A DNA stretch of 64,000 bases from JAAZNO01 sp964508025 (GTDB lineage Bacteria; Chloroflexota; Anaerolineae; B4-G1; SLSP01). Positions 50,209 through 57,684 of this stretch are shown here, one piece after another. How positions within the stretch are numbered: position 1 is the stretch's first letter; every line of letters starts with the position of its first letter. Below the pieces are notes generated by a model, which worked only from the letters and a program-made list of their open reading frames with translations, did not search any database and was not told where the DNA came from. The translations under genes were made by a program, and so were the position numbers. Location: assembly GCA_964508025.1 (NCBI GenBank), contig CAZDSF010000004.1, positions 31,566-95,565 of the forward strand, given 5' to 3'.

Positions 50209-52059
50209 CTACTCCGTCGCGTCGAATGCGCCAGCGCCATTGCGCTGCATGAATTGCCGTTCGTAGAGGTCGCGGTAGAGTCCGCCCTGCGCCAGCAGTT
50301 CCGCGTGCGTCCCACGTTCCACGATGCGCCCCGCCTCGATTACGCAGATCAGATCCGCGTTGATGATGGTGCTCAGCCGGTGGGCGATGACAATGGCGGT
50401 GCGCCCCTCCAGCAGCCGCGCCAGCGCCTCCTGGATCAGCGCCTCGGTGACGGTATCCACGCTGGCGGTGGCTTCGTCGAGGATGAGAATGCGCGGGTCG
50501 GCGAGGACGGCGCGGGCGATGCAGAGCAGTTGTCGCTGCCCCAGCGAGAGATTGCTGCCGCCTTCGAGGACGCGGCTCTCGTAGCCATCCGGCAGCGCGC
50601 TGATGAAGTCGTGCGCATTGGCGGCGCGCGCGGCGGCGATGACGGCTTCGTCGGAAGCCTTCGGGCAGCCGAAGCGGATGTTATCGGCGATAGCGCCCGC
50701 GAAGAGGAAGGGATCCTGCGGCACGAGACCCATCTGCCGGCGCAGGGAGGGCTGGTTGACGCTGCGCACATCCACGCCATCAATGCGCACGCTGCCCTCC
50801 GTTACCTCGTAGAAGCGGGCGATGAGGTTGGCGATGGAGGTCTTTCCCGCACCGGTTGGCCCGACGAGGGCGATGGTCTGCCCCGCCGCGATGTGCAAAT
50901 CCACGTTGTGCAGCACGGTATGCGCGCCCCGGTAGGCGAAAGAGACGTTATCAAGTACGATCTCGCCGCGAATGGGGGGCATATCCGGCGCGCCGGGCGC
51001 ATCCTGCACGTCGGGAACGGTGTCGAGCAGCTCCAACACGCGCTCGCCGCCCGCCATCGCCGTCTGGAGCGTGTTGTAGAGCTGGCTGAGCTCCTGGATC
51101 GGCTGAAAGAAGCGGCCCACGTAGGAGATGAAGGCGACGACGACGCCCAGTGTCAACGTCTCGGCGGCGACGGCGCGCCCGCCGAACCACAGAACGACGG
51201 CGGTCGCCAGGATGCCGAGAAATTCCACGCCCGGCAGGAACGTGAGCGATAGCGACATCGCATTGATGAAGGCGTCGCGGTTGGCGCGATTGACCTTGTC
51301 GAAGCGTTCCTCCGACGCGCCCTCTTGCGCAAATGCCTGGATGACGCGCATGCCAGAGAGGTCTTCCGCCAGGTCGCCGATGACGGCGGCGGTGCTGGAG
51401 CGGGTCTGCCGGAAGGCGATCCGCGCGCGCCGCGAGAACCACAGCGTCATCAGCAGCATCAGCGGGATGACGCTGAAGGCGAAGAGCGCCAGGCGCGGAC
51501 TCATGGAAAGCATCACGCCGACGATGCCGCCCAGAAGCAGCACGTCGCCCACCAGCGTGATGAGGCCATCGGAGAGCAGCTCGTTGATCACGCCTACATC
51601 GCTCATCACGCGCGAGATGGTCACGCCGACGATGTGGGTATCGTGATAGCCCAGCGAGAGCCGTTGTAGTTGCGCGAAGAGCTGGTTGCGGAGCGTCATC
51701 AGAATGCGCTGCCCTACCCACGAAAGCAGGTATTGCTGCACGGAGGACGCCACGTAGATGCCGAGCAGCGCGCCGCCCAGCAGCAGCGCCAGGCGATTTA
51801 GCCCGTCCAGGTCGCCGGTGGTGATATGTTGATCAATGGCAATTTTCATCAAGTAAGGGGCTGCCAGCGTCAGCGCCGAGACGACCAGCATCGCTGCGAA
51901 CGCGCCGAGCATCTGCCGCGCATACGGGCGCAGATAACCGAGCAGGCGCCACACCACACGGCGGTCGAAGACGCGCCCCATCCCGTCGCCCTCGCCGTGG
52001 CTTTCCAGCGCCCCGCGCGGCCCCATGTTAAGATTGACGCTACCGAAGCTGAAGCTCAT
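50209..52059 (-). CDS. ABC exporter half-transporter, subunit with consensus Walker B and altered signature
   Basis: 616 residues: six-helix exporter membrane domain (about 30-340) and an ATPase domain. Walker A GPTGAGKTS, Q-loop LVPQDPFLF, signature LSLGQRQ (Gly to Leu relative to LSGGQ), Walker B ILILDEATASVD with catalytic Glu, His switch IVIAHRLST. Together with the gene at 52629 it should form a heterodimeric multidrug or lipid exporter of the TM287/288-BmrCD type. Reading order on the minus strand is 54488 gene, four-helix-bundle gene, then this one, which starts inside the end of the latter. Confidence 0.93.
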   Translation of the reverse strand: MSFSFGSVNLNMGPRGALESHGEGDGMGRVFDRRVVWRLLGYLRPYARQMLGAFAAMLVVSALTLAAPYLMKIAIDQHITTGDLDGLNRLALLLGGALLGIYVASSVQQYLLSWVGQRILMTLRNQLFAQLQRLSLGYHDTHIVGVTISRVMSDVGVINELLSDGLITLVGDVLLLGGIVGVMLSMSPRLALFAFSVIPLMLLMTLWFSRRARIAFRQTRSSTAAVIGDLAEDLSGMRVIQAFAQEGASEERFDKVNRANRDAFINAMSLSLTFLPGVEFLGILATAVVLWFGGRAVAAETLTLGVVVAFISYVGRFFQPIQELSQLYNTLQTAMAGGERVLELLDTVPDVQDAPGAPDMPPIRGEIVLDNVSFAYRGAHTVLHNVDLHIAAGQTIALVGPTGAGKTSIANLIARFYEVTEGSVRIDGVDVRSVNQPSLRRQMGLVPQDPFLFAGAIADNIRFGCPKASDEAVIAAARAANAHDFISALPDGYESRVLEGGSNLSLGQRQLLCIARAVLADPRILILDEATASVDTVTEALIQEALARLLEGRTAIVIAHRLSTIINADLICVIEAGRIVERGTHAELLAQGGLYRDLYERQFMQRNGAGAFDATE

Positions 52060-52552
52060 GATGGCTCCTGGTGGGGTGTTTGGGCGGCGGGCGGTGAGGA
52101 GATGGGGTGGGAGGGTGGTGGGGGGTAGGATTGTCTACCCATTTGCTATTGTGGGTGGGTAGCAGCCACGGATCAGGATTGTTGATGAGATTGACCAGTT
52201 TTCCCAAAATGTGATCGTAATGTCGGTATAATTCATGCGCCTTCTCCGTTTCCAGATAGTTGCATTTCATAGCGAATTCAAGCCAGGTCTGAGTTTCAGC
52301 GGCTTCTGCTTCGGCATCACTGAGTTTCAGCAGAAAGGCTCCCTTGTAGCGTCGCTTGCGCCAGGCCTCGGCGAAATTGGCGCACACGGAACGCGATGAT
52401 CGGCGGATTTGATCGGTCAGCGAATAACGTTCCTCAATCGGAAAGCGTCGCGTCGCCTCGAAAATTTGCATCGCGGCATCGAAAGCCATTTGATACACTT
52501 CCATCTCTCGATGATTTTGAATCAATTTCCCCTGCAACTTCCACCTCCACAT
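52040..52552 (-). CDS. four-helix-bundle protein (23S rRNA intervening-sequence family, TIGR02436)
   Basis: Up to 170 residues. The first 125 match the IVS/four-helix-bundle family: MAFDAAMQIFEATRRFPIEE, RYSLTDQIRRSSRSVCANFA, EAWRKRRYKGAFLLKLSDAE, TWLEFAMKCNYLETEKAHEL. Such proteins are encoded in 23S rRNA insertions and in many free loci; function unknown. The last 40 residues (Pro/His/Ser) are low-complexity and probably a run-on into repeat DNA. Start is uncertain: ATG 52552 lacks a ribosome-binding site, while TTG codons near 52537 and 52525 have G-rich sequences before them. It sits between the two halves of an ABC exporter and overlaps the second by 20 nt. Confidence 0.78.
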   Translation of the reverse strand: MWRWKLQGKLIQNHREMEVYQMAFDAAMQIFEATRRFPIEERYSLTDQIRRSSRSVCANFAEAWRKRRYKGAFLLKLSDAEAEAAETQTWLEFAMKCNYLETEKAHELYRHYDHILGKLVNLINNPDPWLLPTHNSKWVDNPTPHHPPTPSPHRPPPKHPTRSHHELQLR

Positions 52553-52604
52553 TGTGTAAATAGCAATCTTCTTATCGGCCCAACCTGCCTGAGGTTCTCC
52601 TGCT

Positions 52605-52700
52605 GCTCCCCATCACCCCATCACCCTATCACCCTATCACCCTATCTCCCCAGCTCCCTATCTCCCCAGCTCCCTTGCTCCCCCGCTCCCCTGCTTCCCC
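52605..52700. repeat. low-complexity tandem repeat at the exporter junction
   Basis: Degenerate units of TATCACCC and AGCTCCCTATCTCCCC type on the plus strand. The first exporter gene reads into it, giving a Gly/Glu-rich tail (GEAGERGSKGAGEIGSWGD). A similar pyrimidine-rich stretch is at 50150-50210, after the second exporter gene. Confidence 0.65.
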
Positions 52701-54488
52701 CCGCAGCTGTCCCTGATAGATCTCCGCGTACAGGCCGGAGCTGCGCAGCAGCTCGGCGTGGGTGCCGGCGGCGGCGATGCGGCCTTTTTCCAGGACCAGG
52801 ACGAGGTCGGCGGCGCGGACGGTGCTGAGCCGCTGGGCGATGACGAGGCTGGTGCGCCCGCGCATCAGGCGCTCCAGCGCCAGCTGGATGAGGTGCTCAG
52901 TTTCGGTATCTACGCTGGCGAGCGCATCATCGAGGATGAGGATGCGCGGATCCTTGAGCAAGGCGCGGGCGATGGCGATGCGCTGCTTCTGTCCGCCGGA
53001 GAGCGTCACGCCGCGCTCGCCGACGTGGGTGGCGTAGCCCTCCGGCAGTTCCAGGATGAAGGCATGGGCTTGCGCCGCTTCTGCTGCGGCGAAAATCTCT
53101 TCGTCGTTGGCGTCGGGGCGCCCAAAAGCCAGGTTCTCGCGGATGCTCGCGGCGAAGAGGGTGGTTTCTTGCAGTACGATGCCGATCTGATCCCGCAGCG
53201 ATTTGAGCGTGACGCCGCGTAGATCGTAGCCATCTACGGTGATGCGGCCCGCGGTGGGATCGTAGAAGCGCGGCAGCAGGTTGATGATCGTGCTTTTGCC
53301 GGAGCCGGTCGCGCCGAGCAGGGCAATTATCTGCCCCGGCTGCGCCTCGAAGCTGACATTGGAGAGCACCTTGTGCCGCCCGAAGTACGCGAAAGAGACA
53401 TTCTCGAAGCGGACGTGTCCCTGCACGGGCGGCAATTCGATGGCGTCGGGCGCGTCGCGCACCTCCGATTCGGCGTCGAGGATCTCGAAGACGCGCTCGC
53501 CCGAAGCGACGGCCTGCACCACGGCGGGCAGAATCATCCCCAGACGGCGGACGGGCTGCACGAGCTGGCCCAGGTACGCGGTGAAGGCAACCATCGCGCC
53601 GAGGGTGAGCTGCCCACGAATGACCAGCGCCCCGCCATACCAGAGGATCAGCACGGATCCCACGTTGGCTAACAGCTCGATGAGGGGCATGGTGCGCGCG
53701 CGCATGGCGGCGGCCTGGGTGGAGAGGCTGAACCAGGCGAGATTATCCGCCTCGAAGCGGGTGATTTCGGCGCGCTCCTGGGCGAAGGCTTTGACGATGC
53801 GCGCGCCGCGCAGGTTCTGCTCCAACCGCGTGGTGAGCACCGCGAGCTGATCCTGGATGGCGCGCGAGAGCGGGCGGAAGCGCCGCCCGAAATCCCAGGC
53901 GCGATAGGCGACGAGGGGCATGGTCCCCAGGGCGAGCAATGCCAGCCCTGCATTCATCCGCAGCAGCACCACCGCCGTGCTGATGAGCAGCACGCTGCCT
54001 TCGAGCAATCGCAGCACGGCGCGCCCGGTGAGGAAGCGCAGACGCTCCACATCCTGGATGGCGCGGGAGAGCAATTGCCCGGTCTCCGTGCGGTCGTGAT
54101 ATGAGAAGGAGAGCGCGGAGAGCTTGCTGTGCAACGCCTTGCGCAGATCGTAGGCCGCGCCCTGCGAGCCGATCTCGATCCAGCGGCCCTGGTAGTAGGT
54201 GAGCACGCTTCTGAGCAGCGCGAGTCCGAGCAGGATGAGCGTGGCGGCAGCGAGGAAGCTGGAATTCTGCGCGCGGATGCCTTCATCCACGATGCGGCGG
54301 ATGAGCTGCGGAATCAGCAGCGTCAGCGCGTTGATGGCGGCGAGTAGGATGTATGCGCCAATCACGGGCCGCCGATAGCCGCGCAGATACCCGAAGCAGC
54401 GGCGCAAAATGCGGCCTGCGCCCGGCGTTTCGGCCAGCAGGGGAATGGTTTCGGCTTGAGCTCTTCCGGTTGATAGCTGCGTTGTCAT
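52629..54488 (-). CDS. ABC exporter half-transporter, subunit with degenerate Walker B
   Basis: 619 residues. Six-helix membrane domain, then Walker A GATGSGKST, signature LSGGQKQR, Walker B ILILDDALASVD, where the catalytic Glu is replaced by Asp, and VIAQRLSTV with Gln in place of the switch His. These changes mark the non-hydrolytic site of heterodimeric exporters; the partner (50209) shows the matching altered signature LSLGQ. Transcribed first, from a promoter with a likely MarR-type operator (54547-54589). The C-terminal 22 residues come from repeat DNA. Confidence 0.93.
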   Translation of the reverse strand: MTTQLSTGRAQAETIPLLAETPGAGRILRRCFGYLRGYRRPVIGAYILLAAINALTLLIPQLIRRIVDEGIRAQNSSFLAAATLILLGLALLRSVLTYYQGRWIEIGSQGAAYDLRKALHSKLSALSFSYHDRTETGQLLSRAIQDVERLRFLTGRAVLRLLEGSVLLISTAVVLLRMNAGLALLALGTMPLVAYRAWDFGRRFRPLSRAIQDQLAVLTTRLEQNLRGARIVKAFAQERAEITRFEADNLAWFSLSTQAAAMRARTMPLIELLANVGSVLILWYGGALVIRGQLTLGAMVAFTAYLGQLVQPVRRLGMILPAVVQAVASGERVFEILDAESEVRDAPDAIELPPVQGHVRFENVSFAYFGRHKVLSNVSFEAQPGQIIALLGATGSGKSTIINLLPRFYDPTAGRITVDGYDLRGVTLKSLRDQIGIVLQETTLFAASIRENLAFGRPDANDEEIFAAAEAAQAHAFILELPEGYATHVGERGVTLSGGQKQRIAIARALLKDPRILILDDALASVDTETEHLIQLALERLMRGRTSLVIAQRLSTVRAADLVLVLEKGRIAAAGTHAELLRSSGLYAEIYQGQLRGEAGERGSKGAGEIGSWGDRVIG

Positions 54489-54546
54489 CGTATTCCTCTA
54501 CATCTGGCGGGGCGACCTTTGTTAGGTCTCGCCGTCAGACCCAAAT

Positions 54547-54589
54547 TACTTAACTAGGCTAAGTATATCATGATTCAGGAAAATGTCAG
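54547..54589 (-). promoter_or_regulatory. promoter and 19-bp operator-like palindrome of the ABC exporter operon
   Basis: Minus strand: CTGACA (54589-54584), 16-nt spacer, TATACT (54567-54562). Overlapping the -10 box and the start is TACTTA-N7-TAAGTA (54547-54565), a perfect 6-bp inverted repeat with 7-bp spacer, in the style of MarR-family operators. No regulator gene is adjacent. Confidence 0.6.
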
Positions 54590-54766
54590 TGTGAATTTGG
54601 GGGCAGCGGCGCTTGACAGAAGCTTCGACTGAGACGACAATTGAGATGACAATGTAGGTGTTGGCGCTCCTTGCGCGTGAATGATTTGGGTATAGAATAG
54701 GTCTATCCTTGGCGTAGGACATGCACTCCCACTTGTTTCAGATGAAAGGGGCGTAACGCTTCTGCG

Positions 54767-55051
54767 ATGAACATACTGGTGGAATTTGCGGGTATTTCCC
54801 GCGTGCTGACCGGTGTCCGTGATTTACCTCTGTCTCTTGCGCCCGGCGCCTCTTACCGGGATGTTATTCGCCAGCTGGGACTCCGCTTCCCGACCCTGGT
54901 GGGGCAGGTCATCCAGCATGATGGCGAGACCCTTTTCCCGGAAAACAAAATCGCCCTCAACGGCAAACGCATTCTTCCCGATTCTGCTTTGGACGCCTCG
55001 CCTGATGATGGGGATCGTCTCACTTTGATGTCTATCCTTGCAGGTGGGTGA
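54767..55051 (+). CDS. MoaD/ThiS-family ubiquitin-like sulfur carrier
   Basis: 94 residues, beta-grasp fold, ending in the di-Gly tail (LTLMSILAGG) that is adenylated and thiocarboxylated. The length and PDDGDRLTLM segment match MoaD-type small subunits, which donate sulfur to molybdopterin. Its place 131 nt before a tungsten aldehyde oxidoreductase gene suggests a dedicated role in making the W-bispyranopterin cofactor. No MoaE or MoeB partner is in the window, so it must use proteins encoded elsewhere. A -10-like TAGAAT (54693-54698) with TTGCGC 16 nt before it is a possible promoter. Confidence 0.85.
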   Translation: MNILVEFAGISRVLTGVRDLPLSLAPGASYRDVIRQLGLRFPTLVGQVIQHDGETLFPENKIALNGKRILPDSALDASPDDGDRLTLMSILAGG

Positions 55052-55182
55052 GGGCATTGCACCATGCCGAGCGCGGCTCCGTCGGTTCTCTCTAGCCGCT
55101 GCACGCTATTTCTTCGTGATTTGTGATCTGTCACTTGTGATTTATCACTTGAACTTTATTTCTTACAGCGGGAGGTCCTTTT

Positions 55183-57069
55183 ATGTACGGTTACAGCGGC
55201 AAAATCCTTCATATTGATTTGAGCACACGGAAGACCTGGGTCGAGGAGAAGCCCGAAGCCTGGTATAAGATGTACATCGGCGGGGTCTCCATGGCGGCGC
55301 GGTTGTTGTGGGAGAACATCGAGGTAGGTTGCGATCCGCTCTCGCCGGGCAATCCCATCTGCATCGCCAATGGCATTTTTGCCGGGACGCCGGTGCCGGT
55401 GGGCGGTAAGTATGGCCTGGCTTCCAAGTCGCCGTTGACCGGGCTGATCGGCGATAGCCTTTCCGGCAGCTGGTTCTCCGTGGCGCTCAAACGCACTGGC
55501 TGGGATGGCCTGGTCGTCCACGGCGCAAGCGATAAGTGGATCACCTTGCTCATTGATGATGAGCGCGTACAGTTCCGCGACGCGAAGAAGCTGCTGGGGT
55601 TGGGCACCTTTGCCACCGAGGAGGCTATCCGCGAGGAGCTGGCTGATGACCAGGTGCGCTCTGCCACCATCGGCCCGGCGGGGGAGAAGGGGGTGCTTTT
55701 CGCCAACGTCACCAACGACGGGCGGCAGGCCGGGCGGACGGGTCACGGCGCGGTGTGGGGTTCCAAAAAGCTCAAGGCGATCTCCGTGCGTGGCACGAAG
55801 GGCGTGGTTGTGGCCGATCCTGAGACGCTGATGCAGATGTCCTTCGACATTTCCGAGACCTCGCAGGGGCCGTACACGGTCAAGTACCGGATGTTGGGGA
55901 CGGCGACGAACGTGCTCAACATGAACAAGCTGGGCCTGCTGCCGACCCGCAACTACCAGGAAGGCACCTTCGAGGATGCGGAGCTGGTGAGCGGCGAGTA
56001 CCTGGAAGAGCACTACAAAGTGAAGAAGATCGCCTGCGCGCAGTGCCCCATCGCCTGCGAGCAGATGTCAGCGGCGCCAGATGGCCCATACAAGGGCGCG
56101 ATGACGGGTATCGAGTACGAGTGCCTCTTCGCTAACGGGCCGAACCTGGGTATCAACGATCTGCGCGCCGTTATCAAGCTCATCGAAATTTGCGATCAGG
56201 GCGGCATGGATGCCATGAGCGGCGGGGTAACCGTTTCCTGGGCGATGGAGACCTTCGAGCGCGGCATCTTCACCAAAGAGGATTTCAAGTGCGCTAAGTA
56301 CCCGGAGGGCTTCGAGCCGTATTTCGGCAATGCCGAGGCTGCGGTGACGCTCATGGAGATGATCCGCGACCGCGAGGGTATCGGCGATCTGCTCTCCAAG
56401 GGCACGCGCCGCGCCAGCCAGATCGTGGATGCGGAGCGCGGCACGGAGACTTACAAGTGGGCGATGAACAGCAAGGGCCTGGAAAGCCCCGGCTACGATG
56501 CGCGCGGCCTCAAAACATTCTCCGTGGGTTTGGCTGTGGGGACGCGGGGCGGCTGTCACAATCGCACCGCCGCCTACGACCCCGATATTCAGGGCGAGGT
56601 GGATCGCTTCTCGATTGATGATACGCGCGGGCGGCTGGCAGCTAGCAGCGAGGAATACGCTGCCGTCTACGACACGCTGCCGCTGTGCAAGTTCATCCGC
56701 CGTTGCTTCACTGGCAAGGCTGATCGCGCCGGCGCCTGGCCTGCCATCGCCAAGCTCATCAACGCGACGACGGGCTGGGATTTTGGCTACGATGATGTCG
56801 AACTCATCGGCGTCCGCGCGCACACCATCAAGAAAGCCTTCAACATCCGCGAGGGCTGGAAGCGCGACGATGACAAGCTGCCCTACCGCTGGCATCATGA
56901 TCCCATGACGAAGGGCGCCTCGGCGGGGCATGTGGTCACCGAAGAGGAACTGGAATATCTCAAAGATCTGTATTACGCGGCGAAGGGCTGGACCAACGAG
57001 GGCTTGATTCCCAAGTCCAAGCTCATTGAGCTGGGTATGGATGATGTCGCGGAACAAATTGGCGTGTAA
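55183..57069 (+). CDS. tungsten-containing aldehyde:ferredoxin oxidoreductase family protein (AOR/BamB-like)
   Basis: 628 residues, usual AOR length. N-terminal domain begins GYSGKILHIDLSTRKTWVEE and holds GKYGLASKSPLTGLIGDSLS; the pterin-binding motifs are seen in GPAGEKGVLFANVTNDGRQA and AGRTGHGAVWGSKKLKAISV. The [4Fe-4S] ligands are C285, C288, C292 (IACAQCPIACEQM) and C505 (PLCKFIRRC). The family oxidises aldehydes to acids with ferredoxin, or as BamB reduces aromatic CoA esters. The downstream FeS and Hdr genes point to a multi-subunit complex. GGGAGG lies seven nt before ATG 55183. Not an oxygen-tolerant enzyme: implies anaerobic metabolism. Confidence 0.93.
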   Translation: MYGYSGKILHIDLSTRKTWVEEKPEAWYKMYIGGVSMAARLLWENIEVGCDPLSPGNPICIANGIFAGTPVPVGGKYGLASKSPLTGLIGDSLSGSWFSVALKRTGWDGLVVHGASDKWITLLIDDERVQFRDAKKLLGLGTFATEEAIREELADDQVRSATIGPAGEKGVLFANVTNDGRQAGRTGHGAVWGSKKLKAISVRGTKGVVVADPETLMQMSFDISETSQGPYTVKYRMLGTATNVLNMNKLGLLPTRNYQEGTFEDAELVSGEYLEEHYKVKKIACAQCPIACEQMSAAPDGPYKGAMTGIEYECLFANGPNLGINDLRAVIKLIEICDQGGMDAMSGGVTVSWAMETFERGIFTKEDFKCAKYPEGFEPYFGNAEAAVTLMEMIRDREGIGDLLSKGTRRASQIVDAERGTETYKWAMNSKGLESPGYDARGLKTFSVGLAVGTRGGCHNRTAAYDPDIQGEVDRFSIDDTRGRLAASSEEYAAVYDTLPLCKFIRRCFTGKADRAGAWPAIAKLINATTGWDFGYDDVELIGVRAHTIKKAFNIREGWKRDDDKLPYRWHHDPMTKGASAGHVVTEEELEYLKDLYYAAKGWTNEGLIPKSKLIELGMDDVAEQIGV

Positions 57070-57090
57070 GCCGAGGGAGAGGAGCGATTC

Positions 57091-57582
57091 ATGGTAACTT
57101 CGACTTCAAAATACAAGTACGTGACGTGCGATCCTGAGAAGTGTATCGGCTGCCAGCTGTGCGAATATATCTGCTCGTTCATCAAGACGGGGGAGTACAA
57201 CACCTATCGCAGCCGTATTCGGACGATTCGGGCGGAGGAAATTCTCATCACGGCGGTGGCTTGCCGCACCTGTGAGAATGCGCCCTGCGTTATCGCCTGT
57301 ACCCGCGATGCGCTCACGCAAGATCCGCACACGGGCATCATCCACATCAACGCGGAGCGCTGCGATGGCTGCGCCTGGTGTATTGAAGCCTGCGACTTCG
57401 GCGCGATCTCCATCAACCCGGCGACCAAGTTGGCGGAAATCTGCGATCAGTGCGAGGATCTCGAAGAGGGGCCGCAGTGTGTGAAGTGGTGTCCCAAAGA
57501 TGCGCTGGAGCTGACTACCCCTGATCAGCGCGCGCAACGCGCCCGCCGCAAGCTGGCGACGGAAGATGTGCTGGGCATGTAG
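57091..57582 (+). CDS. four-cluster ferredoxin-like electron-transfer subunit (BamC/CooF-like)
   Basis: 163 residues with 16 Cys for four [4Fe-4S] clusters in the DMSO-reductase beta/CooF pattern: CIGCQLCEYICSF, CRTCENAPCVIAC, CDGCAWCIEACDF, and CDQCEDLEEGPQCVKWCP. No signal peptide, so cytoplasmic. It follows the AOR gene by 21 nt with GAGAGGAG before the ATG, and by analogy to BamC it should take electrons from the AOR and pass them to the Hdr part. The hdrA gene follows after 102 nt. Confidence 0.92.
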   Translation: MVTSTSKYKYVTCDPEKCIGCQLCEYICSFIKTGEYNTYRSRIRTIRAEEILITAVACRTCENAPCVIACTRDALTQDPHTGIIHINAERCDGCAWCIEACDFGAISINPATKLAEICDQCEDLEEGPQCVKWCPKDALELTTPDQRAQRARRKLATEDVLGM

Positions 57583-57637
57583 CTGAAAGGCGAAAAGGCG
57601 CGTTAGCGTGAAAGCGAGACAGCATTGCGGCGCGTAT

Positions 57638-57651
57638 TCGCCATTCGCTAT
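57638..57651 (+). repeat. leader repeat, family 2 (TCGCCATTCGCTAT), copy upstream of hdrA
   Basis: Identical 14-mer to that before ppa (5235-5248, minus strand), followed by a second degenerate unit (GCGCCATTTGCCATTTTTA) and then the AGGAG of hdrA. Confidence 0.6.
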
Positions 57652-57684
57652 GCGCCATTTGCCATTTTTACAGGAGCGCAATCT

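Noticed and set aside
52605..52700. CRISPR array
   Set aside because: The repeats are short, degenerate and without spacers of constant length.
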